A stretch of DNA of 64,000 nucleotides from Symbiodinium natans (taxonomy: Eukaryota > Sar > Dinophyceae > Suessiales > Symbiodiniaceae). The stretch covers positions 158,600-222,599 of the forward strand of contig CAJNDS010000118.1 in the NCBI GenBank assembly GCA_905221605.1, read 5' to 3'. The position numbers were made by a program, and so were the translations under genes. Below the pieces are notes generated by a model. It saw only the letters and a list, made by a program, of their open reading frames with translations. It made no database searches and was not told the origin of the DNA. Below are positions 23,556-39,585 of the stretch, piece by piece. Position 1 is the first letter of the stretch; each line of letters opens with the position of its first letter.

Positions 23556-26500
23556 AGTTCTGGGCTCTTGGCCTCGCTTTTCCTCGCCAGTCCAGTGGAG
23601 ACCAAGCCCACCGAACCGGCGGCACCGAGCCCAGAGGCACGGTGACAACGCTCGGATTTTCTTGGCATCATGTGGGGTTTGTGTGCTTTGTGAGGTTTGT
23701 GGGGTAAGTCGGGTAAGCGGGTGTATGGAGTTTGGGTTTGCAGGAGTTGAGTTTTCAGTCAGGAACCAGCGGTGCAGTTCGAGATGATCCACCGGGAATG
23801 GCAAAACATCTCGATGCAGGCCCGTAAGATGGGAGACTGCAGGAATGCCCCGGGAGACTCTACTGTGTAGTAGTGTTAGTTGAAGACCTATCCCTGCTTT
23901 GTGCCATGATTAGCAGCGAGAGTCTCCACCGTCCCTACCACACAAGTCATCACAACACTGTGCTGATGTCTGCAGTTTTAATTCTTGGTCCTGGAGGTGG
24001 CAGACTATGTTTCCATAGTTACTTTGATGTGGCCCGTGTGTTGTTACATTGTTCGTGTCGTGCGCACGGCTTGGAGTTTAAGTGCATGTTGACATGGTTC
24101 GCTTGAACCGTCGAGGACAACTGGGACGGCTTCCGCATTGAGGCGCAGAAGAAGGTAACCGACTGCCTACAGGCGCCCCGAACATGCATGCCCAGCCCAC
24201 CATGACACCCTCTACCTGCACTGACCCGAACTGCTGCCTTGTGTGTCAGGGCATTCTTCTGCGGTTCTGCTGGGGTTGTTTAGCAGTCCGCTTGAGCAAC
24301 GGGTCGGAGTCGCGTGAAGATCTCATCCGCGCCAGGCCACCCACTCGCTTTTCCTAGGAACCCGCTTGCGGGAGTCTGTACCCTCAGTGCACTCGGAAGC
24401 CGCCGATGCAACGCTTTGCCAACAAATCGTTCGCATGCTCATGCACAGCGCAAGAGCCGCAAGCGCTACAAGCATCATCTTTCTAATCTTCCTATCTGTT
24501 GCCTTGAATATCCTGACGGTTGCCCAAAGCAGTTGCAGCCGTGTTTTTGCACACAGTGTCACCAAGGTGTGGCTACCTGTACCAGTTCGGCCCAGCCTTT
24601 CAAACACAGGATGGGATGGCCACATGCACTCAGGCAAGTACGTACCCTGCCATGTCGCAGACCAGCACTTTCGGAAGCAGACATGTGAAGGTCACCCGGA
24701 TTCCCTCACCTTTAAGAAGAGATAAGAAGAGATGCTGCCGAAACTAGCAGGGGATGCACAACTCCATAGGAGCTTGTTAAACCTGTTTCGTAGCTAGCGA
24801 AAGGATTGACTTGTGTCACTTGGAAGATATGCGCTGGTACAGCAACAACCAAGCAGCACCCAGACGCAGCACTCCCGTCGTCTCGTCACCTATGAATTCG
24901 TGGAGCATCCGTCGCCGCGGGCCGACCCTTTCTTGCTTTGCCTCCAGGAGCAGGGATCGTGTCGCCGCTGTTGTCTGAATGCTGCTCGCAGGACGGGCGA
25001 ACGATGCTGGTCGCCAGGACAGGCGGCTCGAGCTGCAATCAGCACTTCAGCCGTCTTGGCAGTTGATTGATGACACAGGAGGGCCCCTTGTACAGCAGCA
25101 GCATGATAAGTCATAAGAGGACATTACGTATTGACGAAAATGTTCGCCAGTCGTTCAGCCTCTTGACGTTGCGGCTTCTTTTTGGGTTTTTTGGGTTCCC
25201 TTGCACGTAGGGACCCCAGGACCCCAGGAACTGTAATTGAGAGAACTGACCATAGAGTCCATGCCGCATGCCAACAAAACCTCTGGGTGGCTCACATTGC
25301 CACTCCAAGGGCTGGACGGCTGTGTGAATGGACGGCTCATCCAGAAGGTTCAGCTGGCAGGGTCAAACTTGTGCATTAGATCTCAAAGACTGCCTCAGAT
25401 TCCAGTCTGCACGCTCGCGAAGACAGCAGCGAAACCTGAAGACAGCAGCAGTTCTTGATTAAGTTGATCTGTTGCTGGCCCTTCCCTTCGTCACGGCAGA
25501 AGTCCGCAGTACCGGCAGTGTGAGTCTTGCCATGCTTTCTGCATGTCTCTGCTCACGGCCAGTTCGGCAGCTGCTGGGAACTGAAGGGATCCTCCAGCTC
25601 TGACCTGAAGGCTCGCTGTGCTACTCTGCGAGTACTGTACTGCAATGCAATGACCCGGCAGTGCCTGCATGTCACGATGTTGATGTTCAGGATGTGTCAG
25701 GATTAACCACATTGTTCAAAGGGTTTGGAAGGAGGGCTCTGGGGACTGCCACACCAACGCACTCATCTGCCAAACCACGGTGATGACGTTTAGGGTTCTG
25801 CTTGCGTAGATTTCCATGGCATGTCAGGAGGCTCAGCGCAACATGCATGCTGCGCCCTCAGCAATGAACCGCTTGTGGTCTTTCACAACGAGCACGCTTA
25901 TGTTGGACCTGTCATAGATTGTTCAGTGCGAAAGCTTAGGCAAGACTAAGAAAGTCATGCATTTCAATCTCCCTCGGAAACAGGCTATGGTAGACGCAGT
26001 ATTTCATGGCCTGCATGCTGCTAGATGGGTAGTACAGCTCGGAAAACAGGCTGCACGCTGGCCAATTGTGGAGTTAGTGTTCAGGCTCGTTCTCAGGTAG
26101 TGACCTTCGGTGCATTCGGCATGTTCGTAGTCCTCGTCGTGTTCAGTCCATTCACGTCCATTCCAGAAAGAGAGGTTCATGCACCTCATGCACCATCATT
26201 CCACAAACCTCACATGACTGAGGAGGGCACCGTCGAGTACTCCGGGCCCGAGCGCGCGTTCTGCGCCAAGGTCGCATGGCAGGGCGCCTGGCTCGCCGGA
26301 GGCGTGAGACCACGGAGGCTCTTGGGCAATTTTAGCACGTGGGAGTACACGGCAGGCTCCTTTGTGCAAAAGATCATGCCGCAGCTACAGCTTGGAGGGG
26401 ACTTGACTCTTGCTGCGTGCTCAGATGTCATGATGTCTGGCAGACCTTTCAGAAGGAATGTTTTAAAGCGGCTACTTTCAGGTCAGCTTCAACTGCGTGT

Positions 26501-27723
26501 CACCGTGCTACTAGTAATTTTCGAACTTGGGAACCGGAGGTCGGCGTCAACGGTGTGACTTCCATTGGCCAGGCAGGGCACACGCTACAAACATCACAGG
26601 TAGGATGTCAAAAGAACGTGTAGGTCGACATGCTTTCCAGCACTCCTGATGGTGCAGGGACTCTAGACTCAGTAGCTTGTTCCTTGCAGTGAAATCCGCT
26701 GAAGGTAGGAATGCGCTTCAACGAGGGCAAGCATGTGTTCAGCGCCAGTTTGAATCGCACGCCGGATCCGCGACTACCAGGCCAGAGGAATTCGAGAGGC
26801 AGAGACTGTCGGATACCCAAACACACAATAGTTGGCTATGGGGCCTGTAGGCTTCTAAATCCAAGAAGGGCGCATCATTTCCGGGAGTGCGTGGCCTGTA
26901 CTGCTACCGCTCCTATCATCTCGAGCCACATCGCATATCATCATATGCAAAGTTGCCCTTCCAGACGTGCACCGCCAGGATCAGCCAGCAACATGCACGA
27001 GTTGCGAATGCAGTATGTGCGCACCTGAGGATATTGCTGCATATGCAGCAAAGCCAGACGAAGCATCCTTCACTGAGGTGCGAAAGGTCACCGAGAGGCT
27101 CAGCCTCGGCACGGAATACAAGTTTACTTATCCCGACAAGGACAGCCTTGTTAAGGCGTTATGCGTTCCGTGGAAAGGATGCTGCCCACCACCTTTCGAC
27201 GCAGTTCTGACAGTCCAGGAGTCGGGCCTGTCGATGGCTTACGAGTACCTCTTCAGGCCACACAGAGATTCCAACCGAAAATCAAACACCGCCTCATCTT
27301 TGTGATGGTGCGAGAGCCACTCCAAATGCCTTGGAAGGAACGCCCGGATCCAGGGCCTGGTGGACACAGATGGCTGTGGGCCCGGGCTTGCAAGAATATA
27401 CTAAGCATTGGAAGAAAATTCGCGAGACTCAGGAAGACACAAGAGGGAGCCCAAATACCGACACATGCCAATTTAAAATGCTGCGCGAACTCTTGCAAGT
27501 GCTTTTTGGCGTGCGGTCCAAGGCAAAGTCAGCTGCAGCGTGTCGGATATAAGTGGCTTTGGATTCAGTGGCATGATCGACTACAGCCGCGGGGACTACA
27601 AGCAGCTCGCCACGCAACCAGTTGCACCCTGTGGCTGACGGTTAGCATATGTCAGCATTGACCAGGTTCGGCATGCTGATGCACGTGCTTCCCGAGCCAG
27701 CCGGTGGCCAGCCACCCCAGTGA
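23556..27723 (+). CDS. TOM40: Tom40-type mitochondrial protein import channel (Porin_3 family)
   Basis: Short exons join into a Tom40-like beta-barrel, the pore of the outer-membrane TOM complex. Blocks in order: VETKPTEPAAPSPEA (about 23598), QFEMIHREWQNISMQ (23775), NWDGFRIEAQKKV (24119; compare the family's FDGFR block), GYLYQFGPAFQTQ (24571-24609), DGRTMLVART (24992), LDGCVNGRLIQKVQLA (about 25312), EEGTVEYSGPERAFCAKVAW (26220), GSFVQKIMPQLQLGGDLTLA (about 26355), MRFNEGKHVFSASLNRTPDP (26711), RKVTERLSLGTEYKFTYPDK (about 27081), MAYEYLFR (27234), RIQGLVDTDGC (about 27347), SGFGFSGMIDYSRGDYK (about 27551), then FGMLMHVLPEPAGGQPPQ and stop (27666-27723). One intron uses a GA donor (24610), one a GC donor (27602). 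The start codon is not located. Possible local frameshift near 26575. VDAC is the related alternative; the block pattern favours Tom40. Confidence 0.75.
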
Positions 27724-30460
27724 GCTTCGCGCGAAATTTTGTCACCCCGCTGGGTAGTTGCGCTAGGCTAGTGGCCTGTGGTAACCCTAGCATGCGTCCG
27801 GCATTCACCAAAGTCAGGTTAAACGAAGCACAAATGAGTTCACTGCAGAGACTCTGGCAGCTCCAAACCCTGCGGAGCGGCCATGACATGGGAGCCCAAC
27901 CTGAGAAGCCGAAGGGAGAGAAGGCACTGAAGGCACCCCAGCGGTGGAGTCACTGAGTCCATGTTACTTCCGCGACATGATCTGAACTTCAGCTTCTATG
28001 GGCCATGCCCGAGCAGGGCATCTCAAAGCTGGTAATGTTGCGATCTGGCAACTGCATGGTCGCTTCCCGAGCCACGACAATATGTTAAGTTGAGCATCAA
28101 CTGAGCAGTGGTACTACTTGTACTGTTAGGTTTCGGTTCGGCTGCCCGCCTGCACGAGCCGATTCGGAAACTATTGAGATCCTTTCGTCGGCAGTTTTCC
28201 ATAAAAAAGGCTCAGAAACGACCGCAACGACCATGCGCGTCCAAAGTGTGCAGAACCTCGGAGATGAGAGGTTTCGACATGAAAATGCCGGGAGGGGAAT
28301 TAAGGGGTCCTGCCGAGAGCGAGGCAACCGATTAGTTTGCAGCTCAATTCTGTTTAGCGCAGGTGGAACTGTTCAACTGAACAATGTCACCAGCCAGTGT
28401 AGTCAAGCATGGCTGTTAAACTGAATAACCCGCACAGTCGAAGATACAGTAGCGGAAGGTAGTGGATCCTATAGGCAGCACCAAGGTCAAGGCGCGAGGG
28501 GTTGGCCGCCGATCTTTTCGTTCAAAGGGGTTGCGACTTGCGAACCTCTGTCATGCAGATGCGCGGGCTGCGTCAGCAGTAGCGACAAGCCAGGGAACAT
28601 CGGTACATGAAGGCAGTTGAAGGTACGTATAGGCACCTCAGCCAACCTGAATGTTGGGCTGGCCATGGTCCGTGCTTCGAACTACCTGTGGACCATTACC
28701 CTGCTGCCCAAAGCTTACATCTTGCATCTGTATGTATCTTTCAAACCATTTTCGGGCTTTCTCTTCCACTCGCAACTCATCTACTTGACGGGATGCAGCC
28801 CTCTGCGTGGTGACTAGCAGAAGCATCAACCAGGAACTGGCTCTGTCCGACCCGGCGCGTGCTTCTTGCCTGCATTGCCATGACTTTCAGATCGCAAGTT
28901 TTTGCTGCTTTCCGGCAAAGATTCGAGCCCCGGACGCTCGGGCTGGGGGCCGAGCACCGGCGCCAGGTTTATGGAGGTGAGGGCTGAACGAGGCCGGACC
29001 TTCAGGACAGACGGACCAGCACGACGGGACGGGGATGGGCTTTGGGCTTTGGCCCCAGTTGTAAGGAAGGGAATGGGAGGGAAGGGTGCTCTCGATTTCG
29101 ATCCCCACATTCCCAGACGATGCCTACTCCGGCCAGATTCAGCCGGCCAGGGTCCGGCAGTGGAGCCAGATTATCGCATCATCAGAGTGAGTACACACCG
29201 TGGGCTACAGTTCGTCGGATGCGACTCGATGCGGCTAGGTTCTGCAGCTATGCTGGTTCAGGGCGCCTCTCTCGAGGCCTGCGGGGTATGATAGCACCGT
29301 GACGACAGCTTTATCTTCATGGTTGCACATGAAGGCTACTCGTAGGCCACACAAGGCCCGGTTGGGCATGACAGGCTTGTCACTTCGCAGCTTGCCACGT
29401 CGCCAGCTGGTGGGGCTTGCTGGTGCAGTAGCTGAGGACGCGGAGCACCAGAATAGTCTCTGTACTATTTGGGCTCATGCTGCTGATATCCAATGCCACC
29501 CCCAGCTCAGAGCTACGAATGCAAAATTCCGAACTCTCAAGGATCCGCGCCGCATGTCTCACCCACATGTGCCAGGATCCCGACTGCAGCTGCTGTTTGC
29601 AAGATTTCTGCCGTTGCCCTGCTACTTGCGAGTGCCTACCGGTGCTCCGGGCAGCGGGCTACGACACGCCGTGTTTCGGTTGCAAGGAGGCAGTTTAGCA
29701 GCGGCAGCTCAGCACAGCTTGGCTTTTCAAGGCTTTTCCGGACCCTTGCCAGGTTGGATGCCCGAGAAGCTTTCGAACGAGGCGGCCCTCGACCCAGACA
29801 GTCTGCCGACTTGCTGATACTGCCAGCGACATGGTAGAGCAACGCAAAGACGTTCGATCGAGGTGAATTGCTGCTCTCCAGCACTCTGAAATGGCGAGAA
29901 GGCAACTTCCCGGCCTGGCGGCCAGTGGACTTGGGGCTGAACATCTCAAAAAGCTGATTGGGAATGGGCAATACATTGGGGGATTCTGACTGAACTTCAC
30001 ATAGCAAGAGTCCGCCGAAGCCGCCGAAGGATGAGACCCACTTGGCTGTGCGCAACTCAACGCTGCCTGAGGCTGGACGAGGCTTGTATCAGGGCAGCTC
30101 CTATCTGAGAGTTTGGGTTTTTGGTTCCCTGCCTGGGCGTGCTAGCTCCACTCATCTCTGTTCAATCGCACTGATCTGCTTTGGTAAAGTTCTGCAGCTC
30201 AAAGGTGCGATGCATCGTGCCAGGGACGTTGTGCAATTGTCGCAGTTGGGCCTTCAGGCCTCTTTGCTGCCGAAGCCATGCCAGCTGGTGCGCTTCTGTG
30301 CCTTGGAGTGAAGCACCGCTCGAGGAAGTATTTTGGCCCTTGCACATCGAATTGACCTTGGTGGTCAAGGCCACCCTACCAGGGGCTCTCCCTACTCTTT
30401 GCAGACCTTGATCGCGTGGAATACTCGCGAGAACTTGGCAATTTCGACGCTTGGCATGCT
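27724..30460. other. No recognisable gene
   Basis: Open frames exist but no family is recognised. A + frame at about 28140-28330 has a basic stretch (LLRSFRRQFSIKKAQKRPQR), and a 172-codon + frame at 29299-29817 overlaps a Cys-rich alternative frame (about 29550-29690, CQDPDCSCCLQDFCRCPATC). Upstream exons of the SET gene may be hidden here. Confidence 0.4.
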
Positions 30461-30644
30461 GTAAAGTGTGCTGAGAAATGCTGCTAGACCGTCCACGAGT
30501 CTTCTATCGGTGCGTTCAAGATTGCGGGTATCGCGGCAGAGGTGTGGTGTCCTATGGGCCGACAACTGGAGGGAGAGCCTTGGCTTCCAAGCTTCTGCGT
30601 GGATGGGGAGCGCCTTCTTTGTCAGGGCCCCGGCTTTATCCGCA

Positions 30645-31210
30645 CTCAAACCCGCCAAGTCCGGTATATGGTCCGAGATGACGAGACTCCTGCAGGGGGC
30701 AATCCAGCGAGATTTGTGAATGCGGCACGACAGACGGACCAATGTGACGAGACTTGGTCCGGCAGATCTTTGATGCCCCATGCACGTACGTTAGTTTGTG
30801 TTTCTCGTGCACAAATATACGTTAGAAACGCATGTTTGTCTTTAGTCCAGTTGAGCATGTATATACATGTATATATATATATATATGACTGCATGCTATA
30901 TATATATATATATATGTACATATACATATATAAACACTTTGCAGTTCTAATGTGCTGAGGATTGATAGCTAAGTTGCTTCGTCAGGATGTGAATCTTGAA
31001 ATTTGCGAGCTCGGACGAGTCGCTTATTTTCGAACGCTACACCCTGTTCCTGCAGGCCTGCAGAGCACACATGCATCATTAAGGAGTCCTTTGGTGGTGC
31101 ATGGCGCGGCTTCATGATTGATAGTAATGTCAGATGTTTTGCATTCACTTTCCAGGTACCGAGCTAATCGTTGATTACGGCTCTTCATACTGGCCAGATT
31201 TCCCCGGCTG
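30645..31210 (+). CDS. SET-domain protein, C-terminal half of the SET domain
   Basis: SET domains transfer methyl groups from S-adenosylmethionine to lysine. Two pieces carry its signature. A + frame at about 30660-30745 reads RYMVRDDETPAGGNPARFVN followed by AARQTDQC, matching the GN.ARF.N motif that binds the cofactor. A second piece at about 31153-31200, after an AG acceptor, reads GTELIVDYGSSYWPDFPG, matching the G.EL..DYG motif with its catalytic tyrosine. A short NVRCFAFTF piece (about 31128) may lie between. The N-terminal SET half, pre-SET and post-SET cysteines are not recognised. The AT repeat at 30.9 kb would lie in an intron. Confidence 0.6.
30855..30935. repeat. AT dinucleotide repeats
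   Basis: Two (AT)n runs flank GACTGCATGC, with TATACATGTATA and TGTACATATACATATA at the edges. The whole is nearly palindromic and could form a cruciform. It lies between the two SET exons. Confidence 0.9.
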
Positions 31211-31677
31211 TGAGACAAAAGGTTTGCAGAGCCTTTCAGCTTTGATTTCTGCCTCTTACATGTTGCTCGAGGGCAGGGGGCGGGCTTCCGCAAGTCACAG
31301 TGTGACAGAACCCAGAGCTTTGGCATTGATTGCCGACTAGGCAACGGCTCATATACGCTGAATCGGCTTCCTCACTGACGCAAGCGAGGTTCTGGACAGC
31401 TAGCTGTTTCAAGCCGTCTGAGCACCCGAGAAGCTAAGAACGAGCAGGTTGTCCTCAAAGGGTTCAGGGATTCAGGATGTAGTAGAGCCCCCCGTCCCCT
31501 AGCTGCGACAATAGGAGCCGGTAGGACAAAGAGACGTGTTTCTTCGCGTCGTTTTGCTTTTTAACGTTACTGTTGCATACAGTAACACAGGCTTTCGCAG
31601 ATGTTGTGCCAGGGTCAGAGGATGCTTCTGTACTGTACTCATAGTCAAGTTCAAGAATGCTTGGGGGGGCGCGGCCA

Positions 31678-32960
31678 TGGCGAGTTTGGATGGTTTCCTC
31701 GGTCATTTCGACATGCTGTATGACGACGACCGCAATCGAGTTGCACATTTGCACAAAGACACTGCTCGCGTGAGGCAGACAGTGTGCAAATCACATGCAT
31801 CTCGCATGGCATGGCAGAGTAGCATCGACGGATGCATCGGCGGCATGTGATGGCTAGGCTTACGCTGCTGCCGTCCGAAGCGCAGCTGAAGAACTCAGGC
31901 TCGGTGGGTGTGAAAACATAAAAACAGCCTCATACTGGCTCCGCACATGTCAGTACGATCTTCGGAAGGGCTACTATGTTCGCGTCTCTATGCATGCGAG
32001 GAGAACGAAACCGTCGCAAGTTCTTCGGGCCTTGGACTTAGGCCGGACATTTCGGGGGGATCATGGCCATTGTCATTCTAGAAGTGGCATGTTGGCTTTG
32101 TCGTTATGTGAGCAAAGCACAAGGAGATGTCGATGGTAACCTTGTTTCGGGAAATATGAAAAGGAATGTTCAGAATTGAGTGTCAGTGCCTTTGTGAGCC
32201 ACCTATGCGGGAATGGCTGTATCTGAAGGAAGTGGCTCTGGCTTGCTGGGCTTGCTTTGCTGGCAGACTGGAGCCTCGACTAAGCACCTGATGCCGGCAG
32301 TGTCGAATTGCAGTCGCCGGCGCTCAAAGATGACTTGGGGTTCAGTATTTCGGTACTTCGAGAACGTCGTTGCGGATGGAGTCGTGGGAATCGTGGGAAT
32401 CGTGGGAATCGTGGAATCGTGGAATCGTGGAGAGCCTCTCAGATTCGGTGATGCTCTCAGGATGGAGCCACGACAGGGTTTCGTGTTTTCGAGATGTTTC
32501 GAGGTTTCGAACATCTTTCAGTTTAGGATATTGGAACCAAGCTCAATCCTCATCCTTTCGGTGCTTAGCAGCTCAGGGTTTCGATGCGCGAGGCCTTGGC
32601 TTCCTACAGGTTTGAGGCCATGCAGGAGCCCGTTGTGGAAGAAAGCAAGACAGAAAGTACCTACTCGCATGGCTCGCATGTGTGTTCCTCAAGCCGATAA
32701 CATAGGGGTGCACAGTTATTTTGAGTTTTCCTGGTTTCTTCAGGCTTAGGTTTGCTCTGCAACCTGCTGAACACGTGCGATGATCCCGCATTGGCCCAGG
32801 ATGCTTTGAGCAAGTGGTGCTGCTCGAAGCGTGTCCCCCGCTTGCGGAAGCTGCGCGTGAGAACATCAGGAGAAACGGCGCCGAAACTTGCAGGCGAACA
32901 TGGGGTTCCAACCTTCCTCAAGCGTGCTCAACTAAGCACTCGTCTATCTACTTCTGGGGT
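31678..32960 (+). CDS. Possible N-terminal-amine methyltransferase-like exons
   Basis: Weak assignment. A + frame at 31678 reads MASLDGFLGHFDMLYDDDRN and later WQSSIDGCIGGM (to about 31850), which recalls the TVDGMLGG block of protein alpha-N-methyltransferases. A frame at about 32797-32860 reads FEQVVLLEACPPLAEAAREN, the shape of a Rossmann-fold strand with the acidic residue that binds S-adenosylmethionine. The cofactor glycine loop and the catalytic region are not found, so it may be partial, decayed, or a coincidence. Confidence 0.25.
32383..32435 (+). repeat. GTGGGAATC minisatellite
   Basis: Three tandem GTGGGAATC units (9 bp) followed by shorter GTGGAATC units (8 bp). Confidence 0.9.
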
Positions 32961-32999
32961 CTTCTGGAGGAGGAGCCGAAAACACTTGCACCCACCATC

Positions 33000-35870
33000 A
33001 CCCACCAGAGTCAGTGAGCGGGCATGAAGGGCATGTTTTGCAGAATTGCCCCACTTAAAGTTCTCAACCAAGCTGCAGAATCGCAGAACGGTAAGCGTAA
33101 TCCCTGCACTTGCGTAGCACGGTTCGGCTCAGCAAGGAGCGATGTTGCACAGTGTGGGAGGGCCACTCCTCAGACCTTCTTCACAGCGAGGCGCAGACAA
33201 AGGACACCCGGCGAGACTTATTGGAGTTGGCACCCTTTGCCTGCATCTTGCTATTCTGCATCTGACTCCCGTTCCGCCGGAGGCGGCAGTTTGCATTGCC
33301 TTGAGCAGCATACCCTACGACTGGAACTGGCACCCTGCAAGAGGTTGATGGGGTAAGCTGGGTGAGTATCGCGAATCAACATAAGGACGTCGCTTTCGAT
33401 CTCTGTGTTTCCGAACTTCTGGATGCGGCCGCTCTGACGGAGGATTCAGAAAAGCCATAGAAGAATTTAGAAGATTTCGTTGTCTTCCCGAAGCTGGGTT
33501 TGTGGTCGCCTTCGACTTCATTGTTTGAATCTCAGGTGCTGATTGGTGAAGGTGTGCTGCCCACCCTGCGAAATGCCGCAGCTTCACGAAGCTTCAGTCC
33601 AGGTGCGCCGCAAAGAGGTCGACGCAGCATCTCACACAGGTTTTTAAAGAAACAACTCCCCTGCAAGTAAAGGAGCCTCACTCCCTGGCGAAACGAGCGC
33701 ATAAAAATGCTTTAACATGCTGTAAGCAACACACACGCAGGCACGACGCTCATCCCGCGCCGCGCCCAAGTCTTCGGTCGGGTCTTCCGCTCGAGGGCAC
33801 TCTGGGCTGCTGGACTGACCTTGGAATCTGGAAATGCTTTTCCCGCGGGTGGCTCCCGCACAAGTTGGCGGGCCTTTGTGCGCAGGGGCTTGTTTTGTTG
33901 AGGATTTTGGGCTACGGCTGCGGGCTCCCTACCTGCTGCAGTAATGCCAGTGTGTGTATGTGTCCTGCATACACTAGACTCTCCTCTCTTCCGGTTGACT
34001 TCTTTGTCTGGCCGTCTGACAATAAGTCGTTCACCCAAGGCACGGCACCGGGGCGCCTTTGACAGTCCTGGGAGCGACGTGCGCTTGCCTGAGGAGCAGC
34101 ACGGCAGTTTCGTTTTGTGAGGTGGCGTCTTGTTACTTCATTCCTCTTAGCTGGCAATTCCTTTCGTGACTTTCGTGCACGTAGGTTCAGGGACCCCATT
34201 CGTGCCTTCGGCCACATGCCGCTTGTTTGGCAGGATGTCATCCGGTGTCAAGGGCTTCATGCAGCTGAGCATGTGCACCTGGGGCCTTTCCTCAAAACAG
34301 GCCAGGCATCCGGAGCGACGGTTGACGGTCGGACGCCTGTGGCATCTCTGCTTCATGTGCACCTGACATTGCAATTCGCTCGCAACTATGATCGCATGTG
34401 ATCGCACAATGCCGGATTCTTGCGCTTTCTGGCTCCAGCCGATCTGAAGGCCGCATGAGAACTTGTTTTGCCGACGACGCGTTTACCCCACTAGTTATGC
34501 AATAGAATCTTGAGGCTGTTAAAACAAGCGCGACGTTTCCCGCCGGCAGTCTCGGTGCGTTGCAGATCTACGCCAAGTTCTATCAAAGCTAGGGGTGGCA
34601 AACCCTATAGGGTAGACATCCAAAGAAGCGCCCAGCCGCAAGATAGACACCCCTCCCAGCTGAGATGCTGGCTTCGAGTGGTCGGCTTGATCCACTGCTG
34701 CTTTCTGCTACTGGAACTCAAGCGAAGGTTTCTAGGGTTGTTCAGTTTAGGGCAAATGGTTGTCCACTTGCAGCTGCTCGTCAAGGTGTGGCCACCGCCA
34801 CCGGCAAATCCTGCTGCCCGAGCTGACATGCATCGTGCGAGTGGCATGGCAGGCATCAGTGGGAAAGATGAGAAACGATTCAGTGTCGGGAAATAGGCAG
34901 CCGTGACCGAAACCCGGATCAACAGCAAGCAACGTGACCTCAACTCAGCGGGCGTTTTTTAGGTTGGTCACCATCACACATGACTTGGTGGTTCAAAGAT
35001 GCAGTTGCATGCAAGTAATTCTGGCTAATCTTGGCGCAAAAATACATTCAATCGCTTGTCTCACTTGTCGTGGGTTGGGCCTGGTTGCGTCCTTCTGCTT
35101 CAGACTTCGTTCAGAAACGTGCTGCCATCTGTCTTCTCGATTTGCAACGCCTTGCATCTCCATCCATCTCGACATTCAGATTTGCGCGGGCTCGTTCGGG
35201 TTCCCGGTTCTCAAGTAGGCGCCGTGTTGCGACGAAAAGAGCTTTTACGCTGAGGCAGGCTGGCATCGCCGCTGAGCCACCGAACGGCAGCGCTCGTAGG
35301 CTGCCTGGGTCCCTTAACAGCAGAGGATCATGCGCAAGGCGTGTCATACCGTGTTGCTGCTCACAACACGGCCTATCTTTCTGTATTTCGACATAAGGTG
35401 GCGCGCTCTTTGCTCGCACCTTGGCGCAATTGTGCTGAAATCGCACTCTTTGAAAAGTTTGAGCCTACTCTTCATGTTGAGTTCTAATGGATGCACATTC
35501 ACACAGCATATGCTCAAGGCCATCACCCAAAGCATGCCTGCACACTGCGACGGCTGGTGAGCACTGCGAACACGGTGCACCGGCGGAAAGCCAGGAGAGG
35601 GGCAGTTTTTGTAGCTGGCCTTCGCCTTGGCTATCCTTGTGGGACTTCTGTCCGGCTCCGAGCAGAAAGCTGAGAGCAATGGGATGCGAGACCCTTCGAA
35701 GTTTGCGAGGAGCCGGCTGGGTGGCCTCGCCGCCCTGTCCTCCGCTGCCACGGCCGTGCGGCCAAGCGAAGCCATTGGATGGCAAAGCCTGGCACACATT
35801 TACTGCATGAAGCTTGGCATGGTGTCAGGAATCAGTTCCTGAGGTTTTGTATCGGTTTGTGCCCTCATGC
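33000..35870. other. No recognisable gene
   Basis: No family could be assigned on either strand. Upstream exons of the GT25 gene would be expected toward the right end. Longer frames (for example 34510-34896 on +) show no motif. Confidence 0.4.
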
Positions 35871-35881
35871 AGTCGTCTTCA

Positions 35882-38215
<2,334 letters not shown>

Positions 38216-38534
38216 CTCGCCACGCAACAGAGCGAAGCCCCGAAGTGTCCAAGACTGTGCCAGTGCCAGTGCAGGCAGCACTTGTACGAGGTTGGCCAGG
38301 GCGTCCGGCGGCTCTACAAGGGCTTTCGTGCCGCCGGCTTGCACAAGGCAGAGGAGCTAATTCCGGGACACAGCAGCCTCCCGGGAGTACCGATGTATGG
38401 GTTCACAGATGCCTCTATAAACACTGAGAGGAGAGGAGAGCAGAAAAGGAACCTTGGAGAAGGTGCTCCAACAGGCTACCATCATGCAGTATTGTGTCCA
38501 CCAACCAGATTCACCAGGCATTGTACAAGCTGAG

Positions 38535-39300
38535 GCAGTCATTGAGATGCAGTAAGGAACAAGGGACCCGAGCAAAAAATCAAAAAGAAGGCCACGATGA
38601 GAGGGCAGATGAGGGCAGCGCAGAATTTGTGGGGACGGTCGTTGTTCGACTCCTTATAGATCGATGTTGATTTTGAATTCCTGTTGCTAAGGAGACCACA
38701 GCCTATGTGATCAACGATGCTGGGGCCAAGGCGTGCTTAGAAGTCCAAGCCTCAGTTGCAGGCACAGCTAGATGTGAGTGGTCCTTCGTCGGACACAAAC
38801 GGAGACGCGTTCCGGTCGTATTCAGGCTGAAATGCTACAACAAAAAGGCTTTGTCCAGAAAGATTGGCTGGAGCCTGTGGCCGTAGCTCAGGTGAGTGTG
38901 CCGCTGTACTGGCAGATCGACACCCACATGAATGACGAGTCTTTACGAGAAGGCTCGGCTCGGCTAGATGCTCTTTCAATGAGCGGGGTAGGACTTTTTG
39001 ACATTTTATGTGAGTGGACTTTGGTTGCATTGTTGGCATCTGCGCCGCGAGACGCACTCCACGCGAGACGCACGGGACGCGGAACATAAAGCCTACTTAA
39101 CACTTGATGCCTGGACACTGAGCAGTGCGCAACAGTTCCAACCAATAAACTCAATCTGTAGGATTACTGAATTCTCAACCGGATTCTGGTTTTCGGATCA
39201 AGTCTTGTTTCCGAAGCGTTTAGTAGGAGAGTAGTTTGCTTGCGCCAGCCGTTTGTATTGGTATTTACACTTTTACACACTGTCAGCATCGTCATTGCAT
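38535..39300. other. No recognisable gene
   Basis: A 103-codon + frame (38778-39089) is open but shows no motif; it could be a GT25 3' exon or noise. Confidence 0.35.
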
Positions 39301-39319
39301 GTACGAGAGGACATGCATT

Positions 39320-39575
39320 CATACATACATACCTACATGCACACACACACACATACATATACATATATAGAAACTCAAGTGAATGAATAAGTAAATATTA
39401 CAAAGAATCACAAATACATAATCAATAAAAACATAGGTTAATAAATTATAAATATAAATAGAAATACATATAAATATAAATATAAAGAAATGTAAATGTA
39501 TATATATATATAGAAATATTATACATACATACATACATACATACATACATACATGTTATATACACACATATCATA
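39320..39575. repeat. AT-rich tract with (CATA)n array
   Basis: Starts with CATACATACC units, passes through AATATAAATA-type simple sequence, and ends with a perfect CATA array at about 39523-39554. It directly abuts TIR element D. Confidence 0.9.
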
Positions 39576-39585
39576 CATTACGAGC

